Shown: positions 36,943 to 47,061, numbered from the stretch's first letter. The stretch: DNA of 64,000 nucleotides from Paraferrimonas sp. SM1919 (GCF_010993985.1 NZ_WINH01000022.1:1-64000); one strand, 5' to 3'. Notes: a model not told the origin generated them from the letters alone. Program-made: numbers and translations.

Positions 36943-37836
36943 TTAGATTGATATGCCTTCACTAAAAAGCAAATTGAAATCCGTTTCTAATAAGATTTTT
37001 ACGGCTGGATGCTGAATCATTCGCTGCGCAAAAATAAGATGATAATGTTCTTGGATGTCTTCGACTTCGCCTAGATAACTGCAGCCTAATTGAGCCAATC
37101 TTTTTTTCAAAATTGTTGGAGCAGTAAACACCCCCTGCCCCTGCAATCCGAAGGACTGCATCAATGCGGCATCATCAAATTCGCCAATGATATTTGCTTT
37201 GATATTATGCTCTTGAAGCCATACTACTAACTGCTGGCCGACAGATGTTCTTCGACCCGGAATGAATAATGGTAATTCAGATAAGGCCTGCAGCAAGGGT
37301 TGTTTCGGCCCCAAAATAAAAAAGCTGGTAGAACTACTGCCTAGCTTCTTTGACAAAATATCTGGGTATTTTAAAGACTGACCTGCACAATCAGAAAGGA
37401 TCATGTCTAATTTATGATCCCTTAATCGTGACATTAGATCTTTGTGATTAGATTCATAACACTGAAGGTGAAGATTGGCATTCGTTGCCGTTGCTTTAAG
37501 CAAAATCTGACTGAGTACATCCTTCGCAAGAGAATCAGCAATCCCCACCTCACAGCCGACAGAATCTTGTTTTTGATAGTGCAGAATATCAAGCATTTCA
37601 TAACTTAAATCGAACATTTTATCCGCATAGCGATACACTAATTGTCCCAGCTCTGTCGCTTTAACACTTCTGCCTTGTTTTTCTAATAGCTTACCTTTAA
37701 GTCTTTCTTCTAGAAGCTTGATTTGTCCAGTAACTGTCTGACCAGTAAGGTGAAGGGCCTTAGCGGCTCTGGTCACAGAGCCCTTCTTAACCACCATCCA
37801 AAAGTAATACAGATGGTTGTAATTAATATTATGCAT
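36943..37836 (-). CDS. nhaR: LysR-type regulator NhaR
   Basis: NhaR activates nhaA in response to Na+. The 297-residue LysR protein starts NINYNHLYYFWMVVKKGSVTRAAKALHLTGQTVTGQIKLLEERL, very like E. coli NhaR, with the HTH at about 20-40 and a substrate-type domain after it. It overlaps the end of nhaA by 8 bp, so nhaA-nhaR form an operon. Confidence 0.95.
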   Translation of the reverse strand: MHNINYNHLYYFWMVVKKGSVTRAAKALHLTGQTVTGQIKLLEERLKGKLLEKQGRSVKATELGQLVYRYADKMFDLSYEMLDILHYQKQDSVGCEVGIADSLAKDVLSQILLKATATNANLHLQCYESNHKDLMSRLRDHKLDMILSDCAGQSLKYPDILSKKLGSSSTSFFILGPKQPLLQALSELPLFIPGRRTSVGQQLVVWLQEHNIKANIIGEFDDAALMQSFGLQGQGVFTAPTILKKRLAQLGCSYLGEVEDIQEHYHLIFAQRMIQHPAVKILLETDFNLLFSEGISI

Positions 37837-39058
37837 TGTTGTTTTCAGTTTTTACTGAGTCACCATCTACGGATACCGTTTTATGATCATTAGGGTAAAC
37901 CTTATGCAGCCATAAGTATCCAAGGATCACCGCCAAAGCAGACCCAGCTAAAATACCCAGTCGAGCCTCTGTACCATAATGTAAGCCTGTTGCCATATCA
38001 AAACTATTGGCAGTAAAGGCAAGCGACGAAATAAACATCGACATGGTAAAGCCAATACCACAAAGAACGGCTACGCCTGCAAGCGCATTCCAGTTAACGC
38101 CTTCTGGTAACTGAGCTAAGCGTAACTTGACAGCTAAGAAACTGAACAACATTACCCCTATCGGCTTCCCAAAAAATAGTGCCACCACAATCCCAAGTGT
38201 AACAGGTTCAAAAATAGCCTGAGTTGCACCTGAAACACTTACCCCAGCATTAGCAAAGGCAAATACAGGCAGAATAAAGAAGGTGCTCCACGGATGAATA
38301 GCATGCTCTAGCCTTAATGCTGGTGAGCGCTGACCTTCAATTCTTAATGGAATCATAAAGGCTAGGATCACTCCGGCTAAAGTCGCATGTACACCAGATT
38401 TAAGCACGGCTATCCACAAAATGGTACCCAAGATCATATAGGGTCCTAAGCTTGCAATTCGTGCCCGATTAACAGCAAATAAGCCGGCAATGGCCAAGCT
38501 AGCAACAATAAGAGAAACAGTAGAAAGATCTGCCGAGTAAAAAAGCGCAATGATGACAATGACCCCTAAGTCATCAATGATAGCTAAAGCGAGTAGGAAT
38601 ACCTTTAGAGCAACTGGAATACGACTGCCTAGTGCGGCTAAAACACCTAGAGCGAAGGCAATATCTGTTGCCGCTGGAATTGCCCAACCTATTTGAGCTT
38701 CAGTGCCGTAGTTAAACCATAAATAGAAAACAGATGGTACAATGATGCCACCAATTGCTGCGATTGTTGGCAATGCCGCCTTGGAAGGACTTGATAACGC
38801 ACCTTCAAGCAACTCGCGCTTAACCTCCAGACCTATCAATAAGAAAAAAACAGCCATTAAGCCATCATTGATCCAAAGCAGAATAGGCTTGTTTAAATCT
38901 AGATTGCCCAAACGCCACTGCATATCGACGTCAAGTAGGTTTTGATAAAAAGGTGCTAATGGAGAGTTCGCGAATAACATTGCCAAAATCACTGCAGCAA
39001 GCAGTAATATGCCCCCTGCTGATTCTTGGCTTAAAAAATTCTTAATCGCTTTTTCCAT
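37829..39058 (-). CDS. nhaA: Na+/H+ antiporter NhaA
   Basis: NhaA exchanges cytoplasmic Na+ for external protons at alkaline pH, useful in a marine habitat. The 409-residue membrane protein contains the ion-binding pair Asp162-Asp163 in LAIIDDLGVIVI and Asp132 in AATDIAFALGVL. FFLLIGLEVKRELLEGAL is also typical. It is upstream of nhaR and lies on the same strand. Confidence 0.97.
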   Translation of the reverse strand: MEKAIKNFLSQESAGGILLLAAVILAMLFANSPLAPFYQNLLDVDMQWRLGNLDLNKPILLWINDGLMAVFFLLIGLEVKRELLEGALSSPSKAALPTIAAIGGIIVPSVFYLWFNYGTEAQIGWAIPAATDIAFALGVLAALGSRIPVALKVFLLALAIIDDLGVIVIIALFYSADLSTVSLIVASLAIAGLFAVNRARIASLGPYMILGTILWIAVLKSGVHATLAGVILAFMIPLRIEGQRSPALRLEHAIHPWSTFFILPVFAFANAGVSVSGATQAIFEPVTLGIVVALFFGKPIGVMLFSFLAVKLRLAQLPEGVNWNALAGVAVLCGIGFTMSMFISSLAFTANSFDMATGLHYGTEARLGILAGSALAVILGYLWLHKVYPNDHKTVSVDGDSVKTENNNA

Positions 39059-39146
39059 ATTCGCTTCCTTATCTTATTGTTGTTTTGTGTTAACTGCTTT
39101 CGAGTCTACAAACTTTTATTACCGAGGTATAATCGGACTTTCAAAC

Positions 39147-39173
39147 AAAAAACCTCGGCAATACCGAGGTTTT
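39147..39173 (-). terminator. Terminator of the rppH-thyA gene series
   Basis: AACCTCGG and CCGAGGTT form a stem around CAATA. On the minus strand it is followed by TTTTTT, 20 bp beyond the thyA stop. Confidence 0.9.
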
Positions 39174-39194
39174 ATCATTTTAATAGGCTAAAGG

Positions 39195-40046
39195 TCAAAC
39201 AGAAAATGGATAACTGATGGCCTCATGGTGCTGATAACCTTCAATAGTGAAATCATCTTTGCTCACCCAAGTTTCCACATCTTCTAAAGATTTAATCTCT
39301 GGATTAATGTGCAGTTTTGGTGAATCAAATGGCTCACGCTTTAGCTGTACATCGCGCAGTAGTTCTAGCTGATCCTCATAAATATGGGCATTAACAATCT
39401 TATGGTAAGCCTTGCCCGGTTTTAGCCCGGTAATTTGTGCCATCAGTTTTAATAAGGTGAAAACCTGCACCTGATTAAAGTTAAGACCAAGGGGCACATC
39501 ACAGGATCTTTGGTAGCTGGTTAAGTACAAAGTATCCCCTAATACCGAGAAGGTATGGGTATGCATACAAGGGCGCAAGCAACCTAATTCAAATTCACCA
39601 GGGTTGTAAAAAGTCAGAATTTCGCCGCGATCATCAATCCCCTGTTTTAGGTTATTCACAATCTTAGCCAACTGATCTAAATGGCTGCCATCGGGCTTTT
39701 GCCAGGCTCGTCCTTGCACCCCATAAACTCTGCCCATATCGTCTTCACCCTGACGATTGGGATTAGCTAACCAAGCTTGATTATCATTAGCATTGGCATT
39801 CCAGGTGTTACAACCAATCGCTCGAAAATCCGCAGCATTGGAATAACCACGCAAATAACCTAATAGCTCAGCAATGGCGGCCTTGTAAAAACTTTTACGA
39901 GTGGTGATCAACGGGAAACGATTATTGGCCACATCATATTCAAGATCGGCATTGATCAGGGTTAAGCAACGTTTACCGGTACGTTTGTTTTCAACCCACT
40001 GACCTTCATCAATTATTTTTTTACATAAATCTAGATATTGCTTCAT
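39195..40046 (-). CDS. thyA: Thymidylate synthase
   Basis: ThyA converts dUMP to dTMP with methylene-tetrahydrofolate. The 283-residue protein has the catalytic Cys160 in [12 protein letters not shown], followed by [20 protein letters not shown] and the folate/dUMP region ending [11 protein letters not shown]. It is longer than E. coli ThyA (264) through inserted loops, notably around residues 84-120. It overlaps lgt by 4 bp, as commonly seen for lgt-thyA. Confidence 0.97.
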   Translation of the reverse strand: MKQYLDLCKKIIDEGQWVENKRTGKRCLTLINADLEYDVANNRFPLITTRKSFYKAAIAELLGYLRGYSNAADFRAIGCNTWNANANDNQAWLANPNRQGEDDMGRVYGVQGRAWQKPDGSHLDQLAKIVNNLKQGIDDRGEILTFYNPGEFELGCLRPCMHTHTFSVLGDTLYLTSYQRSCDVPLGLNFNQVQVFTLLKLMAQITGLKPGKAYHKIVNAHIYEDQLELLRDVQLKREPFDSPKLHINPEIKSLEDVETWVSKDDFTIEGYQHHEAISYPFSV

Positions 40047-40867
40047 GCTTTTGTTCCCTTAGCTTTGTAGCCCCATACTAACCAACTGCCTAACAATATC
40101 ATTGGCACCGATAGCCACTGGCCCATGCTGAAACCCATTGAAAGTAAACCAAGGTGGGCATCAGGCTGACGGAAAAACTCCACAATAAAACGGAAGATAC
40201 CATAACCAATTAAAAACATGCCCGAAACCGCACCTGGCTTATTGGTTTTGCGGGAGAACCAGTACAGCAACATAAATAATGCCACACCCTCTAGGGCAAA
40301 CTGATACAGCTGTGAAGGATGTCGGGGATCTGGGCCACCACCAGGGAACACCATACCAATAGGTGAATCGGTCACACGCCCCCATAATTCACCATTAATA
40401 AAATTACCTAAACGACCGAAGCCAAGGCCAATGGGCACAGTTGGGGCAACCACATCTGCCACAGCGAAAAAGGTACGTTTTTGCACTTTAGCAATGTAAA
40501 TCATCGCCAAGATCACACCTAGTAAGCCACCATGGAAGGACATCCCGCCATCAGTGATCCTAAATAAGTACAGCGGATTTTCGATAAACAGAGGGAATTG
40601 ATAAAACAGCACATAACCAATGCGGCCACCTAAAACCACCCCTAGAAAGCCATAAAATAATAAATCTGATACCTGCTCACGTGACCAACCACTTCCTTTT
40701 CTATCGGCCATTTTATTAAGCAGCAATAATGCACCTAAAAAACCAATTAAATACATTAAGCCATACCAGCGTATGGCTGGCTCAAAAGTACTTCCAAAAA
40801 TTTCTATTTTCCCTAATGAAAAGATCACAGGATCGATCTGAGGAAACGAAAAATACTGCTGTGACAT
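40043..40867 (-). CDS. lgt: Phosphatidylglycerol-prolipoprotein diacylglyceryl transferase
   Basis: Lgt attaches diacylglycerol to the lipobox Cys of prolipoproteins in the inner membrane. The 274-residue polytopic protein has [11 protein letters not shown] and the Lgt signature [27 protein letters not shown]. It would act on lipoproteins such as the GH89 protein in this window. It lies 5 bp after the TSUP gene and overlaps thyA by 4 bp. Confidence 0.97.
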   Translation of the reverse strand: MSQQYFSFPQIDPVIFSLGKIEIFGSTFEPAIRWYGLMYLIGFLGALLLLNKMADRKGSGWSREQVSDLLFYGFLGVVLGGRIGYVLFYQFPLFIENPLYLFRITDGGMSFHGGLLGVILAMIYIAKVQKRTFFAVADVVAPTVPIGLGFGRLGNFINGELWGRVTDSPIGMVFPGGGPDPRHPSQLYQFALEGVALFMLLYWFSRKTNKPGAVSGMFLIGYGIFRFIVEFFRQPDAHLGLLSMGFSMGQWLSVPMILLGSWLVWGYKAKGTKA

Positions 40868-40872
40868 AACTT

Positions 40873-41673
40873 TTATCCCAAAAGTAAACTAAATCCGACA
40901 ATTGCCATAAAACTGGCAAATATTTTTTTCAATAATGATACAGGCATTAATCCTGCAGCTTTGACACCTAACCTAGCGGTAAACATTGAAGTTGAAATCA
41001 AGCCCAATAGAATTGGTAGATAGACATATCCAATACTGTATTGTGGTAAGTTAACTTCATTCCACCCCGTAATTATGTAACTAAAAGCACCAATAAAGGC
41101 AATAATTGCACCACAAACTGAAGAGCAACCGAGGGCTTTCCTTAAATCTAACGAGAAATACACCAAGAAAGGAACCAGTAAAATCCCGCCACCAACTCCC
41201 ATCAAGCTGGCGAAAGCGGCAATCAAGAATGTCCAAACCGCTAACCATAAATTAGAAGGCATTTGAGCACTGGCTTTAGGTTGACCCGGTATTGCCATCC
41301 TCAGCGCCATAGTAACTAAAAAGCAGGCGAAAATAGCCTGTAATATGTCCGAACTAAATAATTCTGCGATAAAACCGCCACTAAACGCTCCTAGGGTGAT
41401 CCCTGGTAATAGGCCCGGCCCCAATTGCCATGGCACATTGCCTCGTTTGTGATGGCCAAATACCGAAGAGGTGGAACTGACGACTACCGAAGCTAAAGAG
41501 GTGGCAATAGCCATATGAGCCACATGTTCTGCCGGTACATTGACCCCAGGCAATAAGTACAGTAAGGCTGGCACAATGATAATGCCACCACCAATTCCTA
41601 GCAAACCCGCAAAAAAGCCTTGGAATAGCCCCAAAAGCAAGCCTGCGATTAATATAAAATAAAAAGATTCCAT
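40873..41673 (-). CDS. TSUP family (TauE/SafE) membrane permease
   Basis: The 266-residue protein has about eight helices in two homologous halves, each with a glycine-rich motif: [19 protein letters not shown] and [19 protein letters not shown]. This is the TSUP family, which moves sulfite, sulfonates or other organic anions. A similar gene is often found before lgt in Shewanella-type and Vibrio-type genomes. The substrate is unknown. It starts 28 bp after ptsP. Confidence 0.9.
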   Translation of the reverse strand: MESFYFILIAGLLLGLFQGFFAGLLGIGGGIIIVPALLYLLPGVNVPAEHVAHMAIATSLASVVVSSTSSVFGHHKRGNVPWQLGPGLLPGITLGAFSGGFIAELFSSDILQAIFACFLVTMALRMAIPGQPKASAQMPSNLWLAVWTFLIAAFASLMGVGGGILLVPFLVYFSLDLRKALGCSSVCGAIIAFIGAFSYIITGWNEVNLPQYSIGYVYLPILLGLISTSMFTARLGVKAAGLMPVSLLKKIFASFMAIVGFSLLLG

Positions 41674-41701
41674 GCAGATACCAAGCCAATAAGTAGCGAC
41701 A

Positions 41702-43939
41702 TTAACTCGTCATTAAATTCGTCATGCCCGATTGTTGTAATTGTTGTTCAATTAACTTTTGTACTTGCTCAGCATCACTACAAGCCAATACTCGTGGCAA
41801 TAACTGTTGCCATTGCTTCACATCGATTTTACGTAACAGATAATTTATCTTAGCGATTGAATTTGGGTTCATACTCAAGTTTCGATAACCCATCGCCAGC
41901 AACAATAAAGCGCCTGAAGGCTCCCCCGCGAGTTCTCCGCATATAGATAGATGCTTATCCGGCCTAGATTGTAACTCAGTTGCAATGTGGGCTAAAGCTT
42001 TGAGTACCCCTGGGTGATAGGATTGATAAAGATTACTTACTGCTGCATTGGTTCTGTCTACAGCGAGTAAATATTGACTAAGATCATTGGAGCCTACAGA
42101 GATAAAATCAACCAATTCTAATACTTCGTTAAGTTGCCAAAGTAAACTTGGCACTTCAAGCATAATACCAAATTGTATATGTGAAAAATCAAGATTTTGC
42201 TCAGTAATGAGTTCTTGTTTTGCCTGTAGTAAATATTCCTTTGCACGCCTAATTTCAGATACTGAACAAACCATTGGCAGCATGATCTGCACACTATTTG
42301 CATAAACAGAAGCCCTTAAAATTGCCCGCAATTGCATTAGAAAAAGCTCTGGATGATCCAAGCTAATACGTATTCCCCGCCAACCTAAATACGGGTTATC
42401 TTCTTTCATCGGAAAATACTTCAATGGTTTATCGCCACCAGCATCGAGGGTGCGTATACAAACAGATTTACCGACTGCTGATCTTATTACTTTTTTATAG
42501 TATTGATATTGCTGGTCTTCTGAAAGGTAATGGTCAGCCAACATAAATGGGATTTCACTTCGATATAAGCCAACCCCTTTAACGCTCTTTTTCTTAATTA
42601 AAGGATTTACGGCATTCAAGCCGGCATTTAGCATCAACCCTATCTGTTGCCCATCAAGTTGCACTGGAGGATAATCTAATGAATCAATATGCTTTTGATT
42701 TTCAGCTTTTAACGAGGCAATCTGCGACTGATAAGCTTTGAAAACTAGAGGAACAGGATCAATATACAGCTCACCTTTTTCACCATCAATGATCAGCTGA
42801 TCACCTTCGTGGATGTGCTGCAAGCCATTACCAATATCCATAATCATTGGAATCGCCATGGATCTTGCCAAAATAGCCAGATGACTATGAATTCCCGCCT
42901 CTTGAATAAGGATCCCCGCAATAGGCAACTCAAGCAGCTCAGCTAACATCGAAGCAGAGGCTTGCGAAGCAACAAGAATAATGGGCTCTTTGGAATTTAT
43001 CCGCCGCTTATCTTTGTAGATATGCTGCAAAATTCGTTTGCCAATATCAAGTATATCCAGGCTACGCTGCTTTAAATAGGCATCATCCATCTCATTAAAT
43101 TGTTGAGAGACTTGGTTAATTGCATTAACCACAGCGGTACTAGCATTCCAACCTTGTTGTAATTGCACTTCAAATTCTGCAGGTAAAGAATAAGGCTCAA
43201 GTAAGCTAAGATAGGAGTCAAAGATTTGTGCTCCAGAGTCATTGTGCTGACTTTTAAATTCATCTCTCCACTGACCAAATAGCTTGCGGCACTCTGCCAG
43301 AGCTTGCTGTAATGTTGAGGTCTCAACCTCTATTGAAGCCCCTTTCTTTAGCTCAATCGAAAAATCATTCGTACCATCAAATAAGCTCGCTTTAGCAATG
43401 GCGATACCAGGAGACACCCCCAAGCCAGTAAAATGGTTATTATTGAAACTATGTTGTAAGTGATAAACATCGAGCTGGTTAAGCACCCAAGCTAGCTGAG
43501 CAGCCAAGGTAATCAAAAATGATTGCTCGTCACTGTTGAATACTCTTACTTTGTCATCCTGAACGACTAATACGCCCAACAGTTTACGGCGATGGAAAAT
43601 AGGAGTCGCTAATAAAGAAAGGAGTTTATCTTCTTCGACTTGAGGAAGATGTTTAAAATCTGGAGAAAGCCTGACATCGCTGATATTTACCAGCTCTTGC
43701 TTCAACGCCGAAGTACCAACAATACCCTCACCAATAGCTAATTCAGCCTTACCAATTGCATTTTTGGCTAAACCATCACTGGCAGCCAACTCAAGGGTAT
43801 TTTTTTGGGTTAATAAATACAGAGAACTACATTGACAAGCCATCACCTGTTTAGTGGCGGACACTAAATGATTGATGGCTTGTTTATTATCATCAATGGC
43901 TTCAACAGCCTGAATGATTTCTCTAAGTTTATCTAACAT
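41702..43939 (-). CDS. ptsP: Nitrogen phosphotransferase enzyme I (EI-Ntr)
   Basis: PtsP phosphorylates NPr using phosphoenolpyruvate, starting the regulatory nitrogen PTS. The 745-residue protein has an N-terminal GAF domain (about 1-155), which senses glutamine or oxoglutarate. A PEP-utilising N domain, a swivelling domain with the active His353 in AGIHSHLAILAR and the PEP-binding barrel (GVGLYRSEIPFM, GWRGIRISLDHPE, CGELAGEP) follow. Start and rppH stop overlap by one base. Confidence 0.97.
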   Translation of the reverse strand: MLDKLREIIQAVEAIDDNKQAINHLVSATKQVMACQCSSLYLLTQKNTLELAASDGLAKNAIGKAELAIGEGIVGTSALKQELVNISDVRLSPDFKHLPQVEEDKLLSLLATPIFHRRKLLGVLVVQDDKVRVFNSDEQSFLITLAAQLAWVLNQLDVYHLQHSFNNNHFTGLGVSPGIAIAKASLFDGTNDFSIELKKGASIEVETSTLQQALAECRKLFGQWRDEFKSQHNDSGAQIFDSYLSLLEPYSLPAEFEVQLQQGWNASTAVVNAINQVSQQFNEMDDAYLKQRSLDILDIGKRILQHIYKDKRRINSKEPIILVASQASASMLAELLELPIAGILIQEAGIHSHLAILARSMAIPMIMDIGNGLQHIHEGDQLIIDGEKGELYIDPVPLVFKAYQSQIASLKAENQKHIDSLDYPPVQLDGQQIGLMLNAGLNAVNPLIKKKSVKGVGLYRSEIPFMLADHYLSEDQQYQYYKKVIRSAVGKSVCIRTLDAGGDKPLKYFPMKEDNPYLGWRGIRISLDHPELFLMQLRAILRASVYANSVQIMLPMVCSVSEIRRAKEYLLQAKQELITEQNLDFSHIQFGIMLEVPSLLWQLNEVLELVDFISVGSNDLSQYLLAVDRTNAAVSNLYQSYHPGVLKALAHIATELQSRPDKHLSICGELAGEPSGALLLLAMGYRNLSMNPNSIAKINYLLRKIDVKQWQQLLPRVLACSDAEQVQKLIEQQLQQSGMTNLMTS

Positions 43940-44496
43940 TACCCTCGGTAACGACGCCTTCTTCTATTATATGAATGGTTTTGATGGTTTTTAGCTGGCT
44001 CAGTGCTATCAAATATTCCTTCAAAAGGAAGTGCAACTTGAGCAAATTCTTTCATCACCCTTCGGTAAACATCTCTCTTAAAAGAAACCACTTGCCTTAC
44101 AGGATACCAATAGCTTACCCAACGCCAATCTTCAAATTCAGGCCGACCACATCTATCTAGCACAATAGCCTCTTCTGAAGATTTAAGTTGCAGCAAAAAC
44201 CATTTCTGTTTCTGACCAATGCACACGGGATTAGAATCTTGACGTATCATTCGCTTAGGCAATCGGTACCTTAGCCAATTCCTACTCACTGCAAGAATTT
44301 TTACATGCTTAGGTTTTAAACCGACCTCTTCATAGAGTTCACGATACATTGCCTGCTCTGCAGACTCACCCTCATCTATACCGCCTTGGGGAAATTGCCA
44401 AGAATGTTGACCATATCGCCTGGCCCAGATTACTTGGCCTTTGGTATTACATATGATGATCCCAACATTTGCCCGAAACCCGTCATTATCTATCAC
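43939..44496 (-). CDS. rppH: RNA pyrophosphohydrolase RppH
   Basis: RppH removes pyrophosphate from 5' ends of mRNA to trigger decay. I choose the GTG at 44494-44496: it gives [17 protein letters not shown], aligning with E. coli MIDDDGYRPNVGIVICN, and GAGG lies just upstream. A longer ATG start at 44538 would add 14 non-conserved residues. The Nudix box is [23 protein letters not shown]. The C-terminal tail is Arg-rich (NRRRRRYRG). It is cotranscribed with ptsP, and its promoter must lie in the DnaA-box region. Confidence 0.96.
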   Translation of the reverse strand: MIDNDGFRANVGIIICNTKGQVIWARRYGQHSWQFPQGGIDEGESAEQAMYRELYEEVGLKPKHVKILAVSRNWLRYRLPKRMIRQDSNPVCIGQKQKWFLLQLKSSEEAIVLDRCGRPEFEDWRWVSYWYPVRQVVSFKRDVYRRVMKEFAQVALPFEGIFDSTEPAKNHQNHSYNRRRRRYRG

Positions 44497-44582
44497 TTGG
44501 ACCTCAAACAAAAATTTTATATATTTTGATTGTTTCATAATACTTTGGCTTGGGCAATAACAGTTATAGGCAATATATTATC

Positions 44583-44639
44583 GATCCAAAAAAAGATCGG
44601 ATCCAAAACCATCGTAAACAGATCGATCCATATAGGATC
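44583..44639. promoter_or_regulatory. GATC (Dam-site) cluster
   Basis: Six GATC sites start at 44583, 44595, 44600, 44621, 44625 and 44636, within 57 bp. The rest of this intergenic region has none. Such clusters are typical of oriC or SeqA-bound regions. The neighbouring gene mutH encodes the GATC endonuclease. Confidence 0.85.
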
Positions 44640-44644
44640 CGTTA

Positions 44645-45027
44645 TTATCCACAAAAGCTGTGGATAATGCTGTGCGTAAATAGGTATTAGCTCTAATTAC
44701 TCACAAAGTTCATTAATCAACTACTAAAAATCGTCCTAAGATAATATTTAAGACACTGTTTTAAAAGAGGTAAATAAAAGTCACTGGTTATTTATACTTT
44801 ACCAAACCAAATGTATAAAATTTAACCTTATCGCTGCTTTAACTGGATAATACAAATAACCCTCTGGATAAAGTTATATAAATTTTATACTTATCCACAT
44901 TTTTTCACGTTTTAATTATAAAAATTGCGTAAATGTTATTGTCAGATTTATCAATTTATTTTTTATCCAAACTTTCTGTGGATAACTAGAAGACAAGATT
45001 TTATTAACTGGTGATAACTGTGAATAA
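44645..45027. promoter_or_regulatory. DnaA-box cluster, DARS2-like locus
   Basis: Five exact TTATNCACA sites are present: 44645-44653 (+), 44659-44667 (-), 44891-44899 (+), 44977-44985 (-) and 45019-45027 (-). One near-match lies at 44963-44971 (+). The first two face each other 5 bp apart, like the core boxes of E. coli DARS sites. A near-perfect IHF consensus (TATCAATTTATTT, 12 of 13) lies at 44949-44961. The region is very AT-rich. In E. coli, DARS2, which regenerates ATP-DnaA, lies beside mutH, so I read this as its counterpart. A second origin or a DnaA-titrating site is an alternative. Confidence 0.7.
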
Positions 45028-45140
45028 GTTTATGTAAAAGTACCTTTATCATCTAAAAAAAGACATGTAAAACAATAACATATACCTAAACCTGAAATTA
45101 GGGTAAGATAACAAACAAAACCATGGACATTTTTTAACCA

Positions 45141-45815
45141 ATGATAAATAAAGTTAAAGCGCCACAAAATATTGAAGAATTAGCCGAACGTTGCCATCAG
45201 ATATCAGGCCTGACGTTGGGAGAACTGGCTCACAGAATGAATATTTTGGCTCCTAAAGATCTAAAAAAATCAAAGGGTTGGGTGGGTCAACTATTAGAGC
45301 TGGCACTTGGTGCAAATGCAGGTACTAAAGCTGAACCTGACTTTGTTCAACTTGGTATCGAGTTGAAAACTTTGCCTATTAATCACATGTTACAGCCTTT
45401 AGAAACCACATATGTGACCACGGTTCCCATGCAAAAACATACAGGGTTACAGTTTGAACAATCGAACCTATTCAAAAAATTAAATCATATATTGTGGGTA
45501 CCAATACAGGCTGATAGAAATATTGATCTTGCTAACCGCACCATCGGCAGAGGATTCCTTTGGCAGCCCAACTCAGAGCAACTGCGGCTAATTAAGCAAG
45601 ATTTTGAGGATCTAATGGAGATGATCAGCCTTGGTAAAATCAACGAAGTTAATGCCGCCTTTGGTGAAGTCCTTCAAATTCGCCCCAAAGCAGCAAATAA
45701 CAAGGCCCTTACCGATGTGGTTGGCCCCGATGGAACAATAATTCAAGCACTACCCCGTGGATTTTATCTAAGAACGCAATTTACCGCTGACATTCTAAAA
45801 CAGTCCTTTGGCTAA
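45141..45815 (+). CDS. mutH: DNA mismatch repair endonuclease MutH
   Basis: MutH nicks the unmethylated strand at hemimethylated GATC after MutS-MutL activation. The 224-residue protein carries the catalytic Asp67, Glu74 and Lys76 in EPDFVQLGIELKTLPI, corresponding to the E. coli D-E-K set. Its presence implies Dam methylation in this organism, which gives meaning to the GATC cluster 500 bp upstream. It is divergent from rppH. Confidence 0.97.
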   Translation: MINKVKAPQNIEELAERCHQISGLTLGELAHRMNILAPKDLKKSKGWVGQLLELALGANAGTKAEPDFVQLGIELKTLPINHMLQPLETTYVTTVPMQKHTGLQFEQSNLFKKLNHILWVPIQADRNIDLANRTIGRGFLWQPNSEQLRLIKQDFEDLMEMISLGKINEVNAAFGEVLQIRPKAANNKALTDVVGPDGTIIQALPRGFYLRTQFTADILKQSFG

Positions 45816-45957
45816 CAAAAACGACACACAAAGCCACTTCTGATACAACAAAAAATAAACAAATGGCTATATTTAATAAGTAATTAATCAAATAAGTAGC
45901 ACATTTTTCAAGCATTTTTTAAAATGGATCACCTTTTTAAACTTCAGAGAAATTACA

Positions 45958-47061
45958 TTGCGATCATTATTTCAAACACAAAAGCTGATCTTCGATATCA
46001 TTGCATGGATCCTTGCAATGAGTGCTTTTGTCACTTTTAGATATTCGCAATCTGAGCAATTACCTCTATGGGCGGCCAATCAAAGCGACTTAGTTGTATT
46101 ATCGGTTTACATGGGGATTGTACTGGGTTCATTGCATTGGTTATCAAATATAATTACTGATTCAAGTGCCATTAGACGCCTGCCTTATACTATTTTAGTC
46201 TTGTTAAAAGCCGCGTTCTTGTTAGTTGGCATCGCCGTTATTGCCTTTATTACTCAAATGGTGCAAATGTGGGCACTACTCAATCACGTTGTCACGTTAC
46301 ATAATTTTATCAACTTTGAGCAATTATCTGCGCCAGAATTTCAATCTCTCATTTTATTTATCATAGTGATCAGACTGGCAGTCGCTTTCATCGAACAAAT
46401 GGTACTTCTAATCGGCCCTAGAGTACTGTTTAACATCGCAATTGGCCGATATCATAAACCTTCAAAAGAAGATAGAACCTTTATTTTCATGAATATGATT
46501 GCCTCAACAGCCCACGCTGAAAGCTTAGGTGATTATCGTTTCAGTCGTTTGATTCAAGATTGTTTCCAAGTACTTGCAGATATAGTTGCCCGTCACGAGG
46601 GAGAAATTTACCGCTATATTGGTGATGCTGTGATGATCAGTTGGCCAGGCTATCGAGCGGCTAAGAAGCAAAGAGTGCTAAAAGTATTCTTTGAGTTTCA
46701 ACAAGAACTTATGTGGCAAGAAAAATACTTTAAAAAACATTATGGATTTGTCCCACAATTCAAAGCTGCGGCCCACTGCGGTGAAGTAATGGCAGCCGTT
46801 GTTGGTGTTGATAAACAAGAGATTTCTTACTTTAGTGATATTCTTAACACCTTAGCTCGATTGCAAGATCAATGCAGTCCATTACAACAGCAACTGCTTA
46901 TATCCGGTGAGGTGTTAAATAGCCTTGACCAATATGGCTTCGAAAATCAAAAACTTTTTAGCGTTGTCTCCCAAGGACCTTTAACATTAAAAGGCAAAAA
47001 GCAACAAATTCAAGCTTATGGAATTAAGCTTGCGGAAGATCAGATATTAACAGCTGACTGA
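45958..47061 (+). CDS. Membrane adenylate/guanylate cyclase-like protein (class III)
   Basis: The 367-residue protein has four N-terminal membrane helices (about 10-155) and a C-terminal class III cyclase domain (about 172-355) with ARHEGEIYRYIGDAVMISWPG and HCGEVMAAVVG. The first metal-binding Asp, expected in FxFxDxxxST, is Asn179 (FIFMNMIAST), while the second, Asp223, is kept. Activity may therefore be altered or lost. The start is TTG with AGAG upstream. The last 38 bp overlap the convergent oxyR gene. Confidence 0.85.
   Translation: MRSLFQTQKLIFDIIAWILAMSAFVTFRYSQSEQLPLWAANQSDLVVLSVYMGIVLGSLHWLSNIITDSSAIRRLPYTILVLLKAAFLLVGIAVIAFITQMVQMWALLNHVVTLHNFINFEQLSAPEFQSLILFIIVIRLAVAFIEQMVLLIGPRVLFNIAIGRYHKPSKEDRTFIFMNMIASTAHAESLGDYRFSRLIQDCFQVLADIVARHEGEIYRYIGDAVMISWPGYRAAKKQRVLKVFFEFQQELMWQEKYFKKHYGFVPQFKAAAHCGEVMAAVVGVDKQEISYFSDILNTLARLQDQCSPLQQQLLISGEVLNSLDQYGFENQKLFSVVSQGPLTLKGKKQQIQAYGIKLAEDQILTAD

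Noticed and set aside
44497..44538. Longer ATG start for RppH
   Set aside because: The added 14 residues are not conserved, and the GTG start gives the family N-terminus with GAGG upstream.
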